This document shows, piece by piece, positions 1 through 5,637 of a DNA stretch of 5,689 nt. This stretch comes from Pseudidiomarina aestuarii (GTDB lineage Bacteria > Pseudomonadota > Gammaproteobacteria > Enterobacterales > Alteromonadaceae), in NCBI GenBank assembly GCA_003030745.1, contig PYVG01000045.1:1-5689 (forward strand), read 5' to 3'. Each line of letters begins with the position of its first letter. Position 1 is the first letter of the stretch. The position numbers and the translations under genes are program-made. Below the pieces are notes generated by a model that was given only the letters and a program-made list of their open reading frames with translations, was not told the origin of the DNA and ran no database searches.

Positions 1-2
1 GC

Positions 3-62
3 GATGATAATCGCCAGTGGAAAATCCCACCAGGTCTGGTGCAGATCATGAAAGACATCTAG
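3..62 (+). CDS. C-terminal end of an unidentified reading frame inside the left IS copy (possibly tnpC)
   Basis: An open frame enters from the left edge and reads DDNRQWKIPPGLVQIMKDI before a TAG stop at 60-62, which is 57 bases from the IS end. In IS66-family elements the last gene is normally tnpC, the DDE transposase, transcribed in this direction and ending shortly before the right repeat, so position and strand fit. However, I do not recognise these 19 residues as a typical TnpC C-terminus. A competing frame (bases 1-51) ends AMIIASGKSHQVWCRS at TGA 49-51 and could equally be the real one. The assignment rests on context only. Confidence 0.35.
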   Translation, partial: DDNRQWKIPPGLVQIMKDI

Positions 63-98
63 CCAGGATGCTTGGCCGAAATCTATAAGGCGTCAATA

Positions 99-119
99 CG
101 TCCTAAAATGGACGCTTAC
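99..119. repeat. IS66-type terminal inverted repeat, right end of left copy
   Basis: The 21 bases from 99 to 119 are an exact reverse complement of 5276-5296. The match extends one base outward on each side (120 and 5275), probably by chance. The outer tip CGCTTAC is the complement of the GTAAGCG start common to IS66-family ends. A TAAAAT (104-109) resembles a -10 box, but no -35 partner lies at suitable spacing, so no outward promoter is claimed. Confidence 0.88.
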
Positions 120-126
120 GCCGCAA

Positions 127-441
127 ATGCCATTTCAGGAATTTAAAAGTCGCCTGCTAGCCCGAAAATTAGAATTGGAGCGCCAGGTCGCTGCCATTGA
201 GCGCGACTTTGCGCAAGGTCGCAGTGCTGACTTTGCCGAACAGGCAACCGAACGCGAAAATGATGAGGTGCTCAGCGCGATTGAGCAAAAAGACCGGCAG
301 GAATTAGCGCAGATTAATCGGGCGCTCGCCAGAATGGAGCAAGGTAACTACGATAAATGTGCACACTGCGGCGAAGCCATTAAACTGGCGAGACTGAACG
401 TAATTCCGTTTGCCGAACTTTGTGTCCGCTGTGCCAAATAA
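127..441 (+). CDS. DksA/TraR-family C4-type zinc-finger protein, 104 aa
   Basis: This is a short member of the DksA/TraR family. These cytoplasmic proteins insert a coiled coil into the RNA polymerase secondary channel and adjust promoter response, often with ppGpp. An N-terminal helical, charged region (about residues 4-70) forms the predicted coiled coil. Its tip carries D35-x-x-E38-x-A40, close to the DxxDxA tip motif of DksA. The C-terminal zinc finger has Cys78, Cys81, Cys99 and Cys102 in the family spacing CX2CX17CX2C. At 104 residues it is shorter than DksA itself (about 150) and typical of the small DksA-like or TraR-like class. The ATG at 127 is the only ATG in this frame after the stop at 49-51. 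No Shine-Dalgarno sequence precedes it, and the IS end lies only 7 bases upstream, so the native promoter, leader and possibly a few N-terminal codons may be lost. It converges with the efflux operon and a functional link to it is not evident. The family is secure; the specific role is unknown. Confidence 0.9.
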   Translation: MPFQEFKSRLLARKLELERQVAAIERDFAQGRSADFAEQATERENDEVLSAIEQKDRQELAQINRALARMEQGNYDKCAHCGEAIKLARLNVIPFAELCVRCAK

Positions 442-444
442 CCT

Positions 445-471
445 TAGCAGACCGGCAGTGCCGGCCTGCTA
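445..471. terminator. Strong hairpin between convergent genes, probable bidirectional terminator
   Basis: The stem pairs 445-450 (TAGCAG) with 466-471 (CTGCTA) and 452-456 (CCGGC) with 460-464 (GCCGG). There is one A/C mismatch (451/465) and a three-base AGT loop (457-459). It begins 3 bases after the zinc-finger gene's stop and lies 9 bases from the RND gene's stop, the usual place for a shared terminator. Neither side has a good run of T, so it may be a weak intrinsic terminator or a 3'-end-stabilising structure. Confidence 0.6.
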
Positions 472-480
472 TTCCACTAC

Positions 481-3400
481 TTATCCGCTACTTTTAATCC
501 GGAACAACAGCGAATATAGTACCGGTACCGCCACCAGCGTCAGGATAGTGGCAAACGCCAGCCCCGCCATGATGGTCACGGCCATACTGTTAAAAAACGC
601 ATCCCAAATCAGCGGCAACATCCCCAGAATCGTAGTCAAGGCTGCCAGTAATACCGGCCGGATCCGGCTAACGCTAGCCTGGACTATCGCCTGAACCTTA
701 TCGCTGTTTTGCTGAATTTGCAGGTCAATTTCGTCTACCAGTACGATGGCGTTCTTCATCAGCATGCCTGATAAGCTGAGGAAACCGAGCAACGCGGTGA
801 AACCAAAGGGTAGACCCGTTGCCAGTAAACCGGCGGTCACGCCACAGATAGACATCGGCACTATTAACCAAATCACCAGCGGCTGCTTCAGCGCACCAAA
901 CAGTAAAATACTGATCACCAGCATCACGATAAAACTTAAGGGTAATTGCGCGGCCAGCGATTGCTGGGCTTCTGCGGAGCTTTCATATTCACCGCCCCAA
1001 CTCAGTTGATAACCAGCGGGTAATGGCAGCGCCTCAATTTTCGGGCGAACCAATTTTAGGGCCTGATCGGCCGTGTAACCCCAGGCCGGTTCAGCTTCAA
1101 CGGTAAGGGTTCTTAACCGGTCGCGGCGCTGAATTATCGTTTCTTCAGTTTGGGTTTGCAGCCCATTAATCACCTGCGTAATCGGAATATAGGTATTATC
1201 GTTAGCACTCCAAATCATCCGATCCTGCAGCCGGTCAATATCAAACCGCTCGGATGCTGGCGGCCGCACCACGATGGGAATTTGCTTATCATGTTCGCGG
1301 TAGACACCACAGCGCAACCCGGTGCTGGCAAACTCCAGTGTTTGCGCCAAATCAGTGCGATTAATGCCGGCCACCCGCGCCCGCTTTTCGTTAAAGTCTG
1401 GTACGATCACCAGTTCGCGTTGCCGCCAGTTTTGCCGTAAATCGGTAATAGCCGGCTCCTGACGCATTAACTCGGTAATTTGCTGGCCCAGCTGCCGTAA
1501 GATGCGTTCATCCGGGCCAGATACCCTGGCCTGTAGCTTGGCACCACTGCCCGGCCCAAACATCAGTTGCTGGGTGTAGATCTCAGCCTGCGGTAAGCGC
1601 GGCGGCAGTTCAGTGCGCAGCCGCTGCATCAGCGGTGGGATCTGGTCACGGTGTGCGGTACGGATAATCAATTGGCCATAGGCGGCATTCGGCTGCTCCG
1701 GTGCGTAAGTCAACATAAAGCGACTGGCACCCGAGCCAACGAAACTACTGACTGATTCGACTTCGGGTTGCGCCATTACAAAGGCTTCAATTTCTGCCAG
1801 ATCACGCGAGGTAGCGCGAATATCTGAGCCCTGGGGCAAGAAGTAATTCAAGTAGAAAATTGGCGTGTTCGACGCCGGGAAAAATGCCTGCTTTACTTGC
1901 CCGAAACCGATAACACTAATTAGCGTTAGCAGCGCCAAACCGCCCAGAGTTAGCGCACGTTGGCGCAAGGCAAAGCGCAATACCCTGACATAACGCTGAT
2001 AAAAACCGGCAGCATAGGGATCGGCAGCGGCACTATTGGCATCGACTTTAAACAAATAATGCGCCAGCAAAGGGGTGACACTAATCGCCAGCACCCAACT
2101 TAACAGCAATGAAATCGCGATGACGGCAAACAGCGAAAACAAGAACTCACCGGTACTATTCGGCGACAGGCCAATACCAGCAAAGGCCATAATGCCAATC
2201 ACGGTCGCGCCTAACAGCGGGATCTGGGTACGACTGGCCGCTTCATCCGCCGCCTGCCGTGAACTCTGGCCACGCTGCATATTAATCAGCATGGTTTCTG
2301 CGACCACGATGGCGTTATCAACCAACATGCCCATGGCAATAATCAGCGCGCCAAGCGAAATCCGCTCCATCTCGATATTGGCCAGTTTCATAAAGAATAC
2401 GGTACCCAAGACGGTAAGTAACAAAGTACCGCCAACGACTAAACCAACCCGCCACCCCATGGTCAGACACAGCACCGCAATAACAATGACCACGGACAAG
2501 ATCAGGTTAACAATAAAGTCGTTAATGGCGTTATCCACCACGACATGTTGCTGATAGATCGGATGCAGGGTTACGCCAAGCGGGATACGCTCTGCCAGTT
2601 TCGCCAGATGCTGATCAACCGCTTTACCTACATCGACAATATTGGCATCGGTCAGACCGGAAATCGCCAGCGTAAAGGCCGGTTTGCCATTAAAGCGAAT
2701 GATTTGCGATGGCACTTCAACTTCATCCCGGCGCACTGTTGCAACATCAAAAATGCTTAGTTGCTCGGTTGAGCCCGGTTTTCCAATCCGTAAATTTTCA
2801 ATTGCCTCAATTGAATCCAGGCCGGGTTTGCTGTTCAGGCGAATCCTTTTGTCACCCACCTGCACCGAGCCGGCTTGTGCTACCGCATTTTCAGTTTGCA
2901 GAGTATTGACCACTAACTGCAAAGGCAGACCGATCCCGAGCAAACGCTCATGCGAAATTTCTACGCTGATTTGCTCTTCCGGTTCGCCGGCGGTCTGGAC
3001 TTTTGCCACCCCAGGCACCGTCAGCATCTCACGGCGTAAAAAAGTAGCCAGCTCGCGTACTTCGCGATCGGAAAAACCGTCAGTTGTCACGGCATAAAAA
3101 ATACCAAATACATCACCGAAATCATCATTGACGATCGGCTTCATTACGCCGGTGGGCAGGCGAATACTGGCATCATTAACCTTACGCCTGAGCTCATCCC
3201 AAATCTGTGGCATCTGACTGCCGTCATACTTATCCTGAATTTGCACCCGGATTTCCGATTTACCCGGCATCGACTTGGAGGTAATACGCTTTAATTGTGA
3301 TAATTGCTGAATAGCGGATTCCAGCAATTCCGTCACTTCCTCTTCCACTTCCAATGCCGTTGCGCCCGGATAATAGGTCACAATAATCGCCTCTTTCAGG

Positions 3401-3522
3401 GTAAAGGCCGGATCTTCTAAGCGGCCAATACTGACCAATGCCCAAAGTCCGCCCAAAAAGCACAGCATAATAAACAGCCAGGTATTAACCTGCTTTTCAA
3501 TTGCATAACTGGCAATCCGCAT
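481..3522 (-). CDS. RND-family efflux transporter, inner-membrane permease subunit, 1013 aa
   Basis: This is a proton-driven export pump of the resistance-nodulation-division superfamily (AcrB-like, ACR_tran). It would work as a trimer in the inner membrane and pass substrates to a fusion protein and an outer-membrane channel. Length and architecture are full: TM1 at about 12-32, a large periplasmic loop to about 335, TM2-TM6 at about 336-490, TM7 at about 523-541, a second large loop to about 860, and TM8-TM12 at about 861-1006. In TM4 the motif is GMLVDNAIVV, so AcrB Asp407 is matched by Asp402 while Asp408 is replaced by Asn403. In TM10, Lys923 in MLMKNAIVLVDE matches AcrB Lys940. The overall pattern suits a drug or organic-compound pump more than a heavy-metal (CusA) pump, but the substrate cannot be told. 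The start is well supported by AAGGAG 7 bases before the ATG, overlapping the stop of the upstream gene. It is the last gene of the operon and its stop is 9 bases from the convergent hairpin. Confidence 0.95.
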   Translation of the reverse strand: MRIASYAIEKQVNTWLFIMLCFLGGLWALVSIGRLEDPAFTLKEAIIVTYYPGATALEVEEEVTELLESAIQQLSQLKRITSKSMPGKSEIRVQIQDKYDGSQMPQIWDELRRKVNDASIRLPTGVMKPIVNDDFGDVFGIFYAVTTDGFSDREVRELATFLRREMLTVPGVAKVQTAGEPEEQISVEISHERLLGIGLPLQLVVNTLQTENAVAQAGSVQVGDKRIRLNSKPGLDSIEAIENLRIGKPGSTEQLSIFDVATVRRDEVEVPSQIIRFNGKPAFTLAISGLTDANIVDVGKAVDQHLAKLAERIPLGVTLHPIYQQHVVVDNAINDFIVNLILSVVIVIAVLCLTMGWRVGLVVGGTLLLTVLGTVFFMKLANIEMERISLGALIIAMGMLVDNAIVVAETMLINMQRGQSSRQAADEAASRTQIPLLGATVIGIMAFAGIGLSPNSTGEFLFSLFAVIAISLLLSWVLAISVTPLLAHYLFKVDANSAAADPYAAGFYQRYVRVLRFALRQRALTLGGLALLTLISVIGFGQVKQAFFPASNTPIFYLNYFLPQGSDIRATSRDLAEIEAFVMAQPEVESVSSFVGSGASRFMLTYAPEQPNAAYGQLIIRTAHRDQIPPLMQRLRTELPPRLPQAEIYTQQLMFGPGSGAKLQARVSGPDERILRQLGQQITELMRQEPAITDLRQNWRQRELVIVPDFNEKRARVAGINRTDLAQTLEFASTGLRCGVYREHDKQIPIVVRPPASERFDIDRLQDRMIWSANDNTYIPITQVINGLQTQTEETIIQRRDRLRTLTVEAEPAWGYTADQALKLVRPKIEALPLPAGYQLSWGGEYESSAEAQQSLAAQLPLSFIVMLVISILLFGALKQPLVIWLIVPMSICGVTAGLLATGLPFGFTALLGFLSLSGMLMKNAIVLVDEIDLQIQQNSDKVQAIVQASVSRIRPVLLAALTTILGMLPLIWDAFFNSMAVTIMAGLAFATILTLVAVPVLYSLLFRIKSSG

Positions 3523-3533
3523 CAGAAGGCTCC

Positions 3534-4586
3534 TTAGTAGGCCACAAAGGGCTGCACCTGCTGCCCGGGCTGTAACTGATAAATCCCGGCCGAAACCACC
3601 TGCTCGCCCCGGTTCAGGCCACTGAGCACTTCAATCTGTTGCTCACGCACCGTGCCAACCTGTACGGCAATGCGCTGCACAGTTTGGGTTTCGGGCTGAT
3701 AGCGCCAGACATAAAATTGTTCCGGTGTGGCGGTATCCAGCGCGGATACCGGAATCAACACGGCGCTGTCGGTTGCTACCCGCTCAGTCACCACATTAAC
3801 CGTCATACCTGGTAATAAATTAACTTCCGGTAAACGCGGCATCGCAAAAGACACCTGATAGGTTTGGGTTAACGGGTCGACTTCGGTAGCATGTTCCCGG
3901 TATGCCAGAGGATAACGCTCGGTTGCCGCCTCGGATAAGCGCACTGAAACCAGATAATCACTGCTATCCCTGACCTGGCGCATAATCTGTTCCGGCACGT
4001 TAATATGTACACGCAATTCGGAAATATTTTGCACCCGTAACAATGGCGTACCGGCAGCAACAGTGGCAAAACGCTCGACCAGCCGGCGGGTAACCAGCGC
4101 ATCAAAGGGCGCTTTAAGTTGGGTGTAGTCCAGATTACGGCGGGCATTTTCCAACGCAACCCGGGCAATTTCAAAATTGGTTTGCAGCTGATCAAAGGCA
4201 GACGGGGTTAAAATTCCCTGTTCACGCAACGGCTTGCCACGTTCCAGATCTCGACTGGCTTGCGCCAACTGCACTTCAGCCTGCTCGACGGCCAATTGAT
4301 AGTCTGCCGGGTCCAAGGCAGCCAGCAGTTCTCCGGCAGGCACGACCTGCCCCTGCTGCACCGGTAATTCAGTGACCCGGCCGCCAACCTGAAAGGCTAA
4401 ATCAACAGTACTCACCGCATCAATACGCCCGACAAAATGCCGGCTATTGGCTTGCTCTTCGCCATTAATGGTATAGAGCTTTACTGTCGGTACTATCGCA
4501 GTGGCAGGTGGTGTCGCTTCTGAGCAGGCGCTTAAACCAATCACGAAACTCAAAACCCAGCAGGGTGATTTAATTGCCATCTTCAT
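3534..4586 (-). CDS. RND efflux periplasmic adaptor (membrane fusion protein), lipoprotein, 350 aa
   Basis: This is the periplasmic adaptor that couples the RND pump to an outer-membrane channel (HlyD/AcrA/MexA-type). The N-terminus has a short basic and hydrophobic signal ending in a lipobox, L18-S19-A20-C21, so it should be a lipid-anchored lipoprotein. Residues about 64-95 and 154-187 form the two halves of the biotinyl-lipoyl-like domain (VGGRVTELPVQQGQVV; LKAPFDALV). Between them, about 97-150, lies an Ala/Gln/Glu/Leu-rich alpha-hairpin. A beta-barrel domain follows, with the adaptor motif LLPGMTV at 258-264. A membrane-proximal domain ends with GLNRGEQVVSAG at 323-334. The ATG at 4584-4586 overlaps the upstream regulator's TGA as ATGA, and GGGAG lies 8 bases before it; a second ATG two codons on is also possible. 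An 11-base gap separates it from the pump gene, implying coupled expression. Family assignment is secure. Confidence 0.95.
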   Translation of the reverse strand: MKMAIKSPCWVLSFVIGLSACSEATPPATAIVPTVKLYTINGEEQANSRHFVGRIDAVSTVDLAFQVGGRVTELPVQQGQVVPAGELLAALDPADYQLAVEQAEVQLAQASRDLERGKPLREQGILTPSAFDQLQTNFEIARVALENARRNLDYTQLKAPFDALVTRRLVERFATVAAGTPLLRVQNISELRVHINVPEQIMRQVRDSSDYLVSVRLSEAATERYPLAYREHATEVDPLTQTYQVSFAMPRLPEVNLLPGMTVNVVTERVATDSAVLIPVSALDTATPEQFYVWRYQPETQTVQRIAVQVGTVREQQIEVLSGLNRGEQVVSAGIYQLQPGQQVQPFVAY

Positions 4587-5124
4587 ACTTGTAGCTCCCG
4601 TGCCTGTTGCACTAATTGTTGTTCCAGCGCGCTGCGCTCTGCCGTGGTAAAAGGGGATAAATTAAGTAAATCGTGATAAATCAGGGCTTCACAGGCCAGT
4701 AACAGCAAGGTTGCCTGCAGTGCATTACCATGTTCAGCCTGAATTTGCTGCAGCACATCCTTATTGTGTTGCTGCACCGGCTGTAACAAAGCTGGCTGCT
4801 CTGCGGCCGCGGCCAGAATCGCCATTGCGGTATTGCCGGCAATCTGCCGGGTAAAGTGAGCGCGGGTTTGTAATACCGCCGTCAAGGTCGAGCTTTCTGT
4901 GCGCTCTTGCAAGTTACGCTGGCACTCAGCTTCCTCTATCAACTGTTGCACCATGGCACTAATTAACGCCTCTTTACTGGGGAAGTGATAAATCAAACCA
5001 CCTTTACTGACACCAGCGACTTTGGCAACCGCATCCAGCGTCACTTTACCGGCGCCTTTTTCAGCGGCAACACTGAGTGCGGCCTGAATGATTTGACTGT
5101 TAGTCAGTTGAGATTTTTATTCAA
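4583..5124 (-). CDS. TetR/AcrR-family transcriptional repressor of the efflux operon, probably frameshifted near its N-terminus
   Basis: A TetR-type regulator precedes the pump genes and probably represses this operon. The uninterrupted frame with a GTG start (4583-5044, 153 aa) begins VTLDAVAKVAGVSKGG followed by LIYHFPSKEAL, the second half of a TetR helix-turn-helix, so that start would lack helix 1. Upstream in the same frame, codons continue as KSQLTNSQIIQAALSVAAEKG, exactly the expected helix 1, back to an in-frame TAA at 5117-5119 without any ATG, GTG or TTG. A TTG at 5122-5124 has GGGAG 7 bases ahead, but is one base out of frame. Adding one A to the A5 tract gives MNKKSQLTNSQ and a normal 180-residue TetR protein. 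As written, the TTG frame ends after six codons (TGA at 5104-5106). The C-terminal ligand-binding domain appears complete. The likely reading is a one-base deletion that damages the gene; a sequencing error or slippage are alternatives. Its stop overlaps the adaptor start (ATGA). Confidence 0.85.
5114..5118 (-). other. Probable one-base deletion in an A-tract of the repressor gene
   Basis: On the minus strand the sequence after the TTG start is AAT followed by five A and then TCTCAAC. Five A place a TGA six codons after the start. Six A would join the TTG start to the downstream TetR frame with no other change (542 bases become 543, 181 codons including the stop). The tract is short for a phase-variable switch, so a fixed mutation or an assembly error is more likely than programmed slippage. 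Confidence 0.7.
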
Positions 5125-5131
5125 GGATAAG

Positions 5132-5136
5132 CTCCC
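5132..5136 (-). promoter_or_regulatory. Ribosome binding site deciding the repressor's TTG start
   Basis: On the minus strand GGGAG is followed by 7 bases (CTTATCC) and then TTG. This is near-ideal spacing. It marks the TTG at 5122-5124 as the intended start even though the downstream frame is off by one base. Confidence 0.65.
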
Positions 5137-5175
5137 GTGCCGAGGCCGGATCGAAGCCGCCGTAGCCACAAAAAT

Positions 5176-5189
5176 ACCGACCGGTTGGT
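5176..5189. promoter_or_regulatory. 14-bp near-palindrome, candidate TetR operator
   Basis: ACCGACCGGTTGGT is an inverted repeat with 6 of 7 base pairs symmetric; only G5179/T5186 fails. It would cover roughly +4 to +17 relative to the predicted operon start, a standard place for a repressor to block transcription. TetR-family proteins bind such palindromes as dimers and usually control their own operon. The link to this repressor is inferred from position. Confidence 0.45.
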
Positions 5190-5199
5190 GCAGTAAATT

Positions 5200-5227
5200 A
5201 TTATAGGCGAATCCAGGTAAACCGCAA
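5200..5227 (-). promoter_or_regulatory. Candidate promoter of the tetR-adaptor-pump operon
   Basis: Read on the minus strand there is a perfect TATAAT (+ strand 5200-5205). A weak -35 (TTGCGG, + strand 5222-5227) lies 16 bases upstream. Transcription would start near 5193 and give a leader of about 70 bases before the TTG start. The -10 is convincing; the -35 matches only its TTG part. Confidence 0.55.
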
Positions 5228-5275
5228 CTGAAGCATTAAAAAATGACTATATTATGGTGAACTTGACTAACACCC

Positions 5276-5296
5276 GTAAGCGTCCATTTTAGGACG
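5276..5296. repeat. IS66-type terminal inverted repeat, left end of right copy
   Basis: The repeat begins GTAAGCGTCC and matches 99-119 in reverse complement without a mismatch. It contains an internal short stem, CGTCC (5281-5285) with GGACG (5292-5296) around a six-base ATTTTA loop. Similarity stops just inside 5296. Confidence 0.9.
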
Positions 5297-5355
5297 TCCT
5301 ATTCCCACTTAAGATCGCGCGATAAGCTGTGCACTCATCATAACAGGAGAGTGAT

Positions 5356-5637
5356 ATGGCAAAGCGAGCTTACCGCAACGCGGCACAATGGCAGCAATTA
5401 ATCGACTTATGGCACACATCAGAGCTGAGCATCACTGAGTTTTGCCAAACCCATCAACTGAGCACCATGTCATTTTATAAATGGCGGCAACGCTTGGCTG
5501 AGCAAACTGAACAAGCGCCTGTTCGCCAGGATACACAGTTTATCGATTTATCCGCGCTTGCACATCACGGTAACGCTCGCTGGCATATCGTCTTGTCACT
5601 GGGTAATGGCGTTGAACTCACGCTTAACCAGCAATAA
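5356..5637 (+). CDS. tnpA: IS66-family accessory protein TnpA, 93 aa
   Basis: This is the first gene of an IS66 element. It encodes a small helix-turn-helix protein required with TnpB for transposition by TnpC, with DNA binding the probable role. The region at about 11-46 (LWHTSELSITEFCQTHQLS, then FYKWRQRL) is the family's typical HTH segment; the remainder is variable. The start is supported by AGGAGA 5 bases before the ATG, and this is the expected position just inside the left terminal repeat. Its stop overlaps the tnpB start by one base (TAATG), suggesting translational coupling. The length is slightly short but within the range of the family. Confidence 0.92.
   Translation: MAKRAYRNAAQWQQLIDLWHTSELSITEFCQTHQLSTMSFYKWRQRLAEQTEQAPVRQDTQFIDLSALAHHGNARWHIVLSLGNGVELTLNQQ

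Larger units (their letters stand above)
1..119 (+). mobile_element. Right-hand end of an IS66-like insertion sequence (partial, continues left of window)
   Basis: The segment ends in an inverted repeat that is an exact reverse complement of the left terminus of the IS66-family element at the other side of the window, so it is read as the right end of the same or a near-identical element. IS66-family ends typically begin GTAA(G)CG, and here the outer tip reads CGCTTAC ending at 119. The element body lies to the left, outside the window. The orientation matches the right-hand copy, so the two are direct repeats. The 8 bases just outside this end (120-127, GCCGCAAA) differ from the 8 bases before the other copy (5268-5275, TAACACCC). 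They are therefore not a target duplication of one single insertion. Whether the left copy is complete cannot be seen. Confidence 0.8.

Noticed and set aside
1..92. Minus-strand open frame with a plausible-looking hydrophobic peptide in the IS tail
   Set aside because: It opens after a TGA at 93-95 and has no ATG, GTG or TTG before leaving the window, so it cannot be a gene start here. It is likely the complement of the + strand frame.
2075..2554. Long open frame on the + strand (159 aa) inside the RND gene
   Set aside because: It lies wholly antisense to a well-supported RND permease, its protein has no recognisable domain, and its composition is that of a shadow frame. The other + strand frames within 481-3522 and the minus-strand frames at 3260-3463 and 3869-4195 were rejected for the same reason.
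4583..5044. Taking the GTG at 5042-5044 as the true start of the repressor
   Set aside because: It would remove helix 1 of the DNA-binding domain, although the residues encoded directly upstream are typical TetR helix 1. The AAGG 10 bases upstream is a weaker ribosome site than GGGAG before TTG 5122-5124.
4985..5206. Open frame of 73 aa on the + strand across the repressor start and promoter region
   Set aside because: It is antisense to the TetR helix-turn-helix coding region and to the operon leader, has no ribosome site, and resembles no known protein.
120..5275. Target-site duplication directly flanking the inner IS ends
   Set aside because: The inner 8-base flanks are GCCGCAAA and TAACACCC, which do not match. 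Any duplication for a composite element would be at the outer ends, beyond the window.
5263..5291. TTGACT (5263-5268) as a -35 box driving tnpA across the IS junction
   Set aside because: At 16-18 bases downstream there is only ATTTTA-like sequence within the terminal repeat, too weak a -10 to support a junction promoter.
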